From an uncultured bacterium (GTDB lineage Bacteria > Actinomycetota > Coriobacteriia > Coriobacteriales > Coriobacteriaceae): 5,120 bases of DNA. The notes under the pieces are model-generated. The model was given only the letters and a program-made list of their open reading frames with translations, had not been told where the DNA came from and made no database searches. Shown here in pieces: positions 1-4,930 of this stretch. Within the stretch, counting starts at the first letter, position 1, and every line of letters starts with the position of its first letter. Location: positions 1 through 5,120 of the forward strand of contig CAJMPE010000137.1 in the NCBI GenBank assembly GCA_905215275.1, given 5' to 3'. Both the position numbers and the translations under genes were made by a program.

Positions 1-1
1 A

Positions 2-463
2 ACGCAAAAGAAGAACGGTGACATCGTGTGCTCGGGCATTATCGAGAGTGCTCGTGCGGCGCTGGAAGCCGGTATCAAGGTAGGCCTGGGCACGGACTCG
101 AGCTGCCCGTTCGTGACGCAGTACGACATGTGGCGCGAGGTGGCCTACTTTGCCAAGTACGTCAAAGTGAGCAATGCCTTCGCACTGCATACAGCCACGC
201 AGGTCAATGCCGAGCTACTGGGCCTGGGTGACGAGACCGGTACGATCGAGTGCGGCAAGGCGGCCGACATTTTGGTGACGCGCGAGAACCCGCTCGATGA
301 CCTGTGCGCTCTGCGTGAGCCGATGCATGTGATGTGCCGCGGTGACCTGGTGCGCAAGCTAAAGGTCAAGCGCATCCCCGAGGTTGACGCCGAGCTCGAC
401 GCGATTATGGCCATGCCGGCAGAAGCGCTTGCCGAGGAGCTCGCTCGCGATGGCGTAGCGTAA
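2..463 (+). CDS. amidohydrolase family protein, C-terminal part (5' end outside window)
   Basis: This is the last 153 residues of a metal-dependent hydrolase of the amidohydrolase superfamily; the reading frame is open to the left edge, so the start lies outside the window. Seen: a GLGTDSS segment (Asp codon at 95-97), which matches the metal-binding Asp at the end of strand beta-8 in this superfamily. It is followed by the usual C-terminal order: a helix with HTATQVNAELLGL, then GTIECGKAADILV and NPLDDL, the small beta-sandwich that closes these enzymes. This ending is typical of imidazolonepropionase-like and related amidohydrolases (COG1228 type) that hydrolyse C-N bonds in cyclic amides or dipeptides. 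The substrate cannot be told from this fragment. It is probably cytoplasmic. It ends about 50 bp before a strong terminator. Family-level confidence is high; the exact enzyme is unknown. Confidence 0.85.
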   Translation, partial: TQKKNGDIVCSGIIESARAALEAGIKVGLGTDSSCPFVTQYDMWREVAYFAKYVKVSNAFALHTATQVNAELLGLGDETGTIECGKAADILVTRENPLDDLCALREPMHVMCRGDLVRKLKVKRIPEVDAELDAIMAMPAEALAEELARDGVA

Positions 464-513
464 GCGCTGGTGTGACGGGGCGACAGCTTTATCGAATGAT
501 GTCGCTCCATGCA

Positions 514-552
514 AAAAGCCGAGGTCTCAACACGAGGCCTCGGCTTTTATTT
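514..552 (+). terminator. intrinsic terminator, probably bidirectional
   Basis: Positions 514-528 pair with 534-548, a 15-bp stem with one G-U pair (T525-G537) and a 5-base loop. The arm is built on AAAAGCCGAGG / CCTCGGCTTTT and is followed by ATTTTG. The A-run before the stem gives a U-tract on the other strand. It therefore probably ends both the amidohydrolase transcript and the convergent zinc-ribbon gene, whose stop is at 571. The single wobble pair favours the plus-strand RNA. Confidence 0.88.
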
Positions 553-570
553 TGTCCTATGGTGTAGCGG

Positions 571-1044
571 CTAGGAGCGCGTCTCCATCTTGGCGTGGCA
601 CTTGGGGCAGGTGACGCGGATCTTGCCCTTGCCCTTGGGGACGGACAGCATCTGGCCGCAGTTGGGGCACTTGAGGTAGGCCGTGGTCTTGCGACCCTTC
701 CACATCTTCTTGGCCGTTCGCTTGGCGCGCTCAAAGTCCTCCTTGCTGGTACCAGCGGCACGCGAAGCGTTTGCGGCCGCAGTCCCGCCGCCCAAGCTGG
801 CGACGAACTTGCCTAGGCCGGGGACGTTTGCGGTCGCCGTGACAAAGGCATCGTTCTCCTTGCGGCGGGCGTCGATGTTTTTGGACAGGCCACGCAGCAC
901 GCCGAGTACGATTACGGCGATGGCGATCCAGCTGAGCCACTGAATACGGGCCATCGATCCGATCATCGCGATGACGATTCCAGCAAAGCCCATCACGATG
1001 GTGAGCTCGTCGGCGCCGTTGCGACCCTTCATAAAGTCATTCAT
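571..1044 (-). CDS. membrane-anchored zinc-ribbon protein, function unknown
   Basis: This 157-residue protein has two predicted transmembrane segments near its N-terminus (about residues 14-31 and 35-52), joined by a very short turn. A charged and then Gly/Ala-rich linker follows (about 53-98), then a Lys/Arg-rich stretch (about 101-120). It ends in a four-cysteine zinc ribbon: C126-P-N-C129 and C146-P-K-C149. The knuckles are separated by a basic hairpin, as in rubredoxin-like zinc ribbons that bind structural Zn. The start is supported by AAAGG about 9 bp upstream (complement of 1054-1058). I do not recognise a named family. The layout suggests a hairpin-anchored protein with a cytoplasmic zinc ribbon that might contact nucleic acid or another protein; this is inference. 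It is convergent with the amidohydrolase and lies downstream of csoR in the same direction, separated by a palindromic repeat. Confidence 0.8.
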   Translation of the reverse strand: MNDFMKGRNGADELTIVMGFAGIVIAMIGSMARIQWLSWIAIAVIVLGVLRGLSKNIDARRKENDAFVTATANVPGLGKFVASLGGGTAAANASRAAGTSKEDFERAKRTAKKMWKGRKTTAYLKCPNCGQMLSVPKGKGKIRVTCPKCHAKMETRS

Positions 1045-1079
1045 GCAGAACTGCCTTTCATTTCGCTGTGCTGCACGCT

Positions 1080-1085
1080 TTTATA
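1080..1085 (-). promoter_or_regulatory. possible -10 box for the zinc-ribbon gene
   Basis: The minus strand reads TATAAA here, about 36 bp before the gene start and just after GGGG. No convincing -35 box is visible at 16-18 bp upstream, where the sequence belongs to the palindromic repeat. It could also be chance. Confidence 0.28.
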
Positions 1086-1091
1086 CCCCTT

Positions 1092-1158
1092 TTGGTGCAT
1101 TGGGGACAGGTTAATCTGCACCAAGGTGGTGCAAACGTACCTGTCCCCCTTGCGCCAA
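1092..1158. repeat. 67-bp palindromic element A (GGGGACAGGT type)
   Basis: The element folds in a single register around position 1125: 1092-1099 with 1151-1158 (8 bp, one G-T), 1102-1111 with 1139-1148 (GGGGACAGGT / ACCTGTCCCC, 10 bp perfect), and 1117-1123 with 1127-1133 (TGCACCA / TGGTGCA, 7 bp). It can also be read as two roughly 33-bp units of pattern TTGGYGCA...GGGGACAGGT...TGCACCA lying head to head. It begins directly after the csoR stop codon. No U-tract follows either arm, so it is not a classic terminator. I take it as an interspersed REP-like repeat; genome-wide copy number would settle this. Confidence 0.75.
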
Positions 1159-1431
1159 TTACTTGGCGAGTTTGTCGACGACGCGTTCGATCTCGGCGAG
1201 CTTGGCGGCTTTGAGCTCCTCGTCGCCCGATTCGATGGCCGAGGCGACGCAGCCCTCGATGTGTGCCTTCAACACATCGGCGTTGATGCGGGCGATAAGC
1301 GCCTGCGTGGCCATGAGCTGCGTGGAGATGTCGACGCAGTAACGGTCCTCATCGACCATCCGCAGAATGCCGTCGATCTGGCCGCGTGCCGTCTTGAGCA
1401 TGCGGGTCACCGATTTATGGTCTGCCATCAT
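1159..1431 (-). CDS. csoR: CsoR-family copper-sensing transcriptional repressor
   Basis: This 90-residue, all-helical protein is the usual length for the CsoR/RcnR/FrmR family of DUF156 repressors, which bind DNA as tetramers and release it when metal binds. Seen: the N-terminal basic segment KSVTRMLKTARGQIDGILRMV, typical of the family's first helix; then C32, H57 and C61 in the spacing C-x24-H-x3-C. That spacing equals the Cu(I) ligand set of M. tuberculosis CsoR (C36, H61, C65), and Tyr31 precedes the first Cys as it does there. Tandem ATG codons occur at 1431 and 1428; GAGGA at 1438-1442 (complement) serves either. The gene lies downstream of copA and copZ on the same strand, which supports copper rather than nickel or formaldehyde as the signal. 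It probably represses its own cluster. A 67-bp palindrome lies on each side. Confidence 0.92.
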   Translation of the reverse strand: MMADHKSVTRMLKTARGQIDGILRMVDEDRYCVDISTQLMATQALIARINADVLKAHIEGCVASAIESGDEELKAAKLAEIERVVDKLAK

Positions 1432-1472
1432 GGCGGGTCCTCGTTTCTGGTCGATTTTCCGGATGCCCCGTC

Positions 1473-1539
1473 AGTTGCGGTGAAATAGTTCTTGTTTGCA
1501 GGCTTGAAGCGCTAAAACAGGAACTATTTCACCGCAACT
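1473..1539. repeat. 67-bp palindromic element B (AGTTGCGGTGAAATA family)
   Basis: Positions 1473-1491 are the exact reverse complement of 1521-1539. The stem continues inward to 1497/1515 with one G-T pair, giving 25 bp. The very centre (1502-1510, GCTTGAAGC) is palindromic in the same register. It lies in the 134-bp gap between copZ and csoR. No U-tract follows. Its ends match element C at 1816-1882, and both are exactly 67 bp. In the cluster transcript it would form a stable hairpin and could alter RNA stability or csoR expression; this is inference. Confidence 0.82.
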
Positions 1540-1565
1540 TCTGAGGATTGAGTAGGCAGCGTCCT

Positions 1566-1787
1566 CTACGCGGCGGTCACGGACAGGGCGTGGAACTTCT
1601 CGCCCGCTCCCTCGACGGCGGCGGCGAGCTGCTCGGCGGTCACGGTGTCGGCGCACTCTACCTGGACGGTCTGGGTCTCGTGATCGGCGTCGGCATCGGT
1701 CACGCCGGCAACGTTGAGCAGTGCCGTCTCGACAGTAGCGTCGCAGTGGCCGCACATAAGGCCAGACGTTTTAACGATGTAGTTCAT
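1566..1787 (-). CDS. copZ: copper chaperone, CopZ-like, single HMA domain
   Basis: This 73-residue protein is one heavy-metal-associated (HMA) domain, a ferredoxin-like fold that carries Cu(I) in the cytoplasm and hands it to CopA. Seen: strand MNYIVKTSGL, then the metal loop M11-C12-G13-H14-C15 with the two Cu(I)-binding cysteines, then a helix and the VAGVTDADAD segment usual after helix 1. The canonical loop is GMxCxxC; here it is GLMCGHC, so Leu sits where the conserved Met normally is and Met sits next to the Cys. A strong AAGGAG (complement of 1794-1799) stands 6-7 bp before the ATG and fixes the start. The protein is acidic, as many bacterial chaperones are. It lies between copA and csoR on the same strand, so joint expression with the pump is likely. 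Confidence 0.92.
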   Translation of the reverse strand: MNYIVKTSGLMCGHCDATVETALLNVAGVTDADADHETQTVQVECADTVTAEQLAAAVEGAGEKFHALSVTAA

Positions 1788-1815
1788 GATTATCTCCTTT
1801 TCGTTGAGTACCTAA

Positions 1816-1882
1816 AGTTGCGGTGGAATACGGACTAAATAGCGGTTTAGCTAAGCATGTTACGCCTTATTTCACCGCAACT
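1816..1882. repeat. 67-bp palindromic element C, overlaps the copA stop
   Basis: This has the same family ends as element B: AGTTGCGGTGGAATA at 1816-1830 pairs with TATTTCACCGCAACT at 1868-1882 (15 bp, one G-T). The interior is different and only weakly palindromic (1832-1833 with 1865-1866, 1836-1838 with 1860-1862, 1842-1843 with 1855-1856). It is exactly 67 bp long, like element B. Its right end lies inside copA: the last codons of copA (SVAVK) and its TAA are written by the repeat arm. The left part fills the gap before copZ. Confidence 0.8.
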
Positions 1883-4137
1883 GATGGTTTAAAGGTTCGC
1901 AGGCGCAGAGCATTGCTTACGACGCACACGCTCGACAGGCTCATGGCCGCAGCGCCAAACATCGGCGAGAGTTGCCATCCGGTGAGCGGGAAGAACACGC
2001 CCGCCGCCAGCGGAATGCCGATGCCGTTGTAGAACAGTGCCCAGAACAGGTCCTGCTTGATGTTGCGGATCGTGGCGCGCGACAGCTCGATGGCCCGCGC
2101 AACATCCATGAGGTCGCTGCGCATGAGCACCACGTCGGCACCCTCCTTGGCAATATCGGCGCCGGTGCCGATGGCAAGGCCCACATCGGCGCGCGCCAGG
2201 GCGGGGGAGTCGTTGATGCCGTCGCCCACCATGGCGACCTCGCCGCCCGCGTCTTGCAACTCGCGCACGTGGCGCTCCTTGTCGGCGGGAAGAACGTCGG
2301 CGATGACCTGTTCGCTGCTCAGCCCCACGCGGCGGGCGATGGCCTCGGCCGTCAAGCGGTTGTCGCCGGTGAGCATGCGTACGTCGACGCCGAGCTTGCG
2401 GAGTGCGGCGATGGCCTCGGCACTCGTTTCTTTGACCTCGTCAGCCACGGCGATGGTACCAACGAGTTTGCCGTTCTTAGCAAAGAACAGCGGCGTTTTG
2501 CCTGCTGCGGCGAACTCATCACCCAGCTTCTGCATCGAGCCGGACAGCGCCAGTCCGTTAGCGAGCAGCATCCGGCGGTTGCCCGCAAAGCACGGCACAC
2601 CGTCCACAGTTGCGCGAATACCCTGTCCCTCTATCATCTCAAAGTCAGTGACTGAACGCTCCTGCGCGTTCTTCTCGCGTGCATAGCGCACGATGGCGTC
2701 CGCCAGCGGATGGTCACTGCGGCTCTCGAGTGACAGTGCCAGCGAGAGCAGGTCAGCCGACTCCACGCCGAACGACTTGACATCGGTCACGACCGGACGG
2801 CCTTCGGTTACGGTGCCGGTCTTGTCCATGATGACTGCGTTTACGTTGTGCAGATTCTCAAGCGCCTCCGCCGACTGGAACAGCACGCCGTTTTTCGCAC
2901 CGACACCTGTGCCTACCATGATAGCGACCGGCGTAGCCAGTCCCAGTGCGCACGGGCACGAGATAACGAGCACTGAGATCGCACGGGTCAGCGCAAAACT
3001 CGGCGCTTCACCGACCAGCAGCCAGATAATGGCCGTCACGAGTGCGATGCCCATAACGACCGGCACGAACACGCCTGCCACCTTATCCGCCAGCTTGGCG
3101 ATTGGCGCCTTGGACGCGCCTGCCTCCTCTACCAGACGGATAATCTGGCTCAGGGTCGTATCGTCGCCGACACGCAATGCCTTCATAACAACATAGCCGC
3201 TCTTGGACACGGTAGCACCGATTACGGTATCACCAACATGCTTTTCGACCGGCATACTCTCGCCGGTGATGGCGCTTTCGTCCAGATACGCACTGCCCTC
3301 GGTGATCTCGCCGTCAACCGGCACGGACTGACCGCCGCGCACGATAACGAGGTCGCCAACCTGTACCTGCTCAATCGGCAACTGCATGGTCTGACCGCCA
3401 CGAATGACCTCGGCGGTCTGCGGACGCAGGTCCATCAGTGCCGCAATGGCTTCGCCGGTCTTGCGCTTGGCACGCGCTTCAAAGAACTTGCCGAGCGTTA
3501 CCAGCGTCAAAATCATGCCTGCGGATTCAAAATACAGGTCGTGCATGAAGCTGTGGGCTGCCTCAGGCGTGGGCGCGAGCGCGATTTGAATCAGCGCGTA
3601 AATGCCGTACACGAGCGCCGCACCCGAGCCAACGGCGATAAGCGCGTCCATCGTCGGGGCACGGTGCAGCAGCGTTTTGAAGCCGTTGATATAATATTTG
3701 CGATTGATAATGACGATCGGCAGCGTGAGGATCAGCTCCGTGAGCGCCAGATTGAACATGCCGTCCATGCCTGCCGCATAGGACGGCAGCGGCAGCCCGA
3801 CCATCTCGCCCATCGAGAAGTACATCAGGACAAGCATGAAAATCGCCGAAACGATAATACGGGTCTTCATTTCCTTCAGCGCCTCGTCCGCCTGCGGGCT
3901 TTGCGCCGGAGCCGATGTCTGCCTGCCGTCGTCCACCGCAGCCGTGTAGCCGCCGGACTCGACCGCCTTTATAATCGTCTGTGCGTCGCACGCGTTTTCG
4001 TCGTACTCGACCGCCATGCTGCCGGCAAGCAGATTTACCTGCACGCCGCTGACACCCGACACCGCCGAAACGCTTTTCTCCACATGGGCGGAGCAGGCCG
4101 CGCAGCTCATGCCGCCCACCCGAAACCGTTGTTTCAT
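1867..4137 (-). CDS. copA: Cu(I)-exporting P1B-type ATPase CopA
   Basis: This 756-residue inner-membrane pump uses ATP to export Cu(I). Seen in order: one N-terminal HMA domain with GMSCAAC (C12, C15); two extra helices (about 94-110 and 128-146); membrane helices at about 165-187 and 200-218; actuator loop with TGES (291-294); helices at about 355-376 and 385-410 carrying the transport motif C394-P-C396; phosphorylation site DKTGT (D438); the P1B-specific HP pair (H476-P477); TGDN (590-593); hinge GDGIND (638-643); then two last helices with Y703-N704 and M732-x-x-S-S. CPC plus YN plus MxxSS is the signature of the Cu(I) class (P1B-1). Length is normal for a one-HMA CopA. The ATG at 4137 is chosen because AGGAG lies 7 bp upstream and a GTG at 4203 would fall at the promoter -10. 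It heads the copA-copZ-csoR cluster. The stop and last codons lie within a palindromic repeat. Confidence 0.97.
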   Translation of the reverse strand: MKQRFRVGGMSCAACSAHVEKSVSAVSGVSGVQVNLLAGSMAVEYDENACDAQTIIKAVESGGYTAAVDDGRQTSAPAQSPQADEALKEMKTRIIVSAIFMLVLMYFSMGEMVGLPLPSYAAGMDGMFNLALTELILTLPIVIINRKYYINGFKTLLHRAPTMDALIAVGSGAALVYGIYALIQIALAPTPEAAHSFMHDLYFESAGMILTLVTLGKFFEARAKRKTGEAIAALMDLRPQTAEVIRGGQTMQLPIEQVQVGDLVIVRGGQSVPVDGEITEGSAYLDESAITGESMPVEKHVGDTVIGATVSKSGYVVMKALRVGDDTTLSQIIRLVEEAGASKAPIAKLADKVAGVFVPVVMGIALVTAIIWLLVGEAPSFALTRAISVLVISCPCALGLATPVAIMVGTGVGAKNGVLFQSAEALENLHNVNAVIMDKTGTVTEGRPVVTDVKSFGVESADLLSLALSLESRSDHPLADAIVRYAREKNAQERSVTDFEMIEGQGIRATVDGVPCFAGNRRMLLANGLALSGSMQKLGDEFAAAGKTPLFFAKNGKLVGTIAVADEVKETSAEAIAALRKLGVDVRMLTGDNRLTAEAIARRVGLSSEQVIADVLPADKERHVRELQDAGGEVAMVGDGINDSPALARADVGLAIGTGADIAKEGADVVLMRSDLMDVARAIELSRATIRNIKQDLFWALFYNGIGIPLAAGVFFPLTGWQLSPMFGAAAMSLSSVCVVSNALRLRTFKPSVAVK

Positions 4138-4155
4138 ATCGCATCTCCTATCTAT

Positions 4156-4178
4156 ACCCCTCCCCCAAGGGAGGGGGT
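4156..4178. promoter_or_regulatory. GC-rich dyad in the copA leader, candidate CsoR operator
   Basis: CCCCTCCC (4157-4164) and GGGAGGGG (4169-4176) form an 8-bp inverted repeat with a 4-base centre, flanked by TATA and by GT. CsoR operators are typically C-run/G-run dyads flanked by A/T, so the pattern fits. It lies about 10-30 bp downstream of the predicted copA start of transcription and just before the ribosome site, where a bound repressor or an RNA hairpin could act. Operator identity is inferred from pattern and context only. Confidence 0.42.
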
Positions 4179-4194
4179 TCTCATTTACAGACAC

Positions 4195-4223
4195 AGTATA
4201 CACCCAGGGAACAGTCTTGTCAA
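4195..4223 (-). promoter_or_regulatory. copA promoter (sigma-70 type)
   Basis: The minus strand reads TTGACA (complement of 4218-4223), a 17-bp spacer and TATACT (complement of 4195-4200). This is a perfect -35 box, ideal spacing and a -10 with one mismatch to consensus. Transcription would start near 4188 and give a leader of about 50 bases that contains the GC-rich dyad. The spacer also has a CCCAGGG palindrome (4203-4209). Such a strong core promoter fits a gene held off by a repressor. Confidence 0.75.
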
Positions 4224-4237
4224 TAACAAAGTTAGTC

Positions 4238-4267
4238 TTGACGAACGCCCATAAAATATGGTATGAT
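4238..4267 (+). promoter_or_regulatory. rightward promoter before the DUF2798-like gene
   Basis: TTGACG (4238-4243), an 18-bp spacer and TATGAT (4262-4267) form a good sigma-70 core promoter on the plus strand. A further TATAAT at 4271-4276 has no -35 at the right distance. The start of transcription would be near 4274. It is back to back with the copA promoter: the two -35 boxes are only 14 bp apart, so one regulator bound here could affect both. Confidence 0.62.
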
Positions 4268-4297
4268 AGTTATAATTAATGGTAGTTGAAGTAGTCC

Positions 4298-4339
4298 ATA
4301 GGACGAAGTAGACGAAAGTTTACTTCGTCCTATTTTTTT
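4298..4339 (+). terminator. strong intrinsic terminator in the leader (attenuator or end of a small RNA)
   Basis: Positions 4298-4313 pair with 4318-4333 (16 bp, one G-T at 4311/4320). The loop is a GAAA tetraloop closed by C-G, and seven T residues follow (4333-4339). It is a textbook plus-strand terminator; the minus-strand reading has no U-tract. It lies between the rightward promoter and the next start codon, 65 bp before it. RNA from that promoter would therefore stop at about 66 bases unless the hairpin is prevented from forming. The arm segment GAAGTA also occurs earlier at 4288-4293, and GTCC (4294-4297) can pair with GGAC (4301-4304), so a weak competing fold exists. Confidence 0.85.
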
Positions 4340-4404
4340 GCGTTCAGCTGCATTTCTATTCGTTATCAAAAAATATTTCACATACACAAAAAGGAGAAAA
4401 CAAA

Positions 4405-4911
4405 ATGCCAAAAAACAAATTTCAGGACGTTATTTACACCATTATCATGGCTTCTGTCATGGTATACGGCATGGTAGCGTACAACATCGTGCTGAACACC
4501 GGTTCCATGCAGAACTGGGTATTTCTCGCAGTGTTCCACGAGTGGCCGATCATGACTGTTATCGCAATTCTGCTCGAGCTGGTGTTTGTCGGCAAGCTGG
4601 CGATGAAGGTCGCATTCCGCCTTGTCAATCCGCGCGAAGCCAGCCAGACCAGCATTATGCTTGCCATTTCGGCTGCATCCGTATGGCTGATGTGCCCGTG
4701 CATGAGCTTCTTTGCCACCCTGCTGTTCAAGGACAGCCATAACGCACAGTTCTTTGCAATCTGGGTACAGACCACCGTTATGAACTTCCCGATGGCACTG
4801 CTGTGGCAGTTCTTTGCAGCCGGTCCGCTGGTGCGCCGCATTTTCGGTCTGCTGTTCCGGGAGAACGCAGACAAGTCCTCTGCGACGGAGATGGAGTCGG
4901 TTCAGGGTTAA
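4405..4911 (+). CDS. four-helix membrane protein, DUF2798-like
   Basis: This 168-residue protein has four predicted membrane helices (about 8-30, 40-63, 83-106 and 114-138) and short polar ends. Its two halves look like a repeat: each has a helix pair, a short loop with Asn/Ser, an aromatic-Trp stretch (NWVFLAVFHEWP; FFAIWVQTTVMNFP) and a basic end (KVAFRLVNP; LVRRIFGLLF). This matches my memory of DUF2798 proteins, which have no known function. The third helix carries M96-C97-P98-C99-M100, recalling the CPC metal site of copper ATPases. The protein is Met-rich (12 of 168). AAGGAG at 4391-4396, 8 bp before ATG, fixes the start. It is divergent from copA with a shared control region, so a copper-related role is possible but unproven. 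Its GC content (about 50-57% in the lines I counted) is lower than in copA's C-terminal half. Confidence 0.82.
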   Translation: MPKNKFQDVIYTIIMASVMVYGMVAYNIVLNTGSMQNWVFLAVFHEWPIMTVIAILLELVFVGKLAMKVAFRLVNPREASQTSIMLAISAASVWLMCPCMSFFATLLFKDSHNAQFFAIWVQTTVMNFPMALLWQFFAAGPLVRRIFGLLFRENADKSSATEMESVQG

Positions 4912-4930
4912 TCTGCTTACTTACACATAA

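Noticed and set aside
1126..1488. Plus-strand open frame of 120 codons
   Set aside because: It is antisense to csoR and runs through element A and the arm of element B; no ribosome site or motif is visible.
1473..1539. Element B as a rho-independent terminator of copZ
   Set aside because: The stem is strong but no U-tract follows it on either strand, and csoR lies just beyond in the same direction.
1092..1882. CRISPR array
   Set aside because: The three palindromes have unequal spacing, lie between genes and belong to two sequence families; there are no regular repeats and spacers.
1972..2686. Overlapping plus-strand open frames of 209-227 codons
   Set aside because: Both are antisense shadows of the CopA ATP-binding region, have no recognisable motif, and overlap each other in different frames.
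4138..4203. N-terminal extension of CopA from a GTG at 4203
   Set aside because: This start would fall upstream of the predicted transcription start, next to the -10 box; the extension reads through the GC-rich dyad, and the ATG at 4137 has a good AGGAG.
3238..4254. Long plus-strand open frame (338 codons) opposite copA
   Set aside because: It lies antisense to a clear CopA with all catalytic motifs, is rich in Arg/His/Gln typical of a GC-rich shadow frame, and shows no domain.
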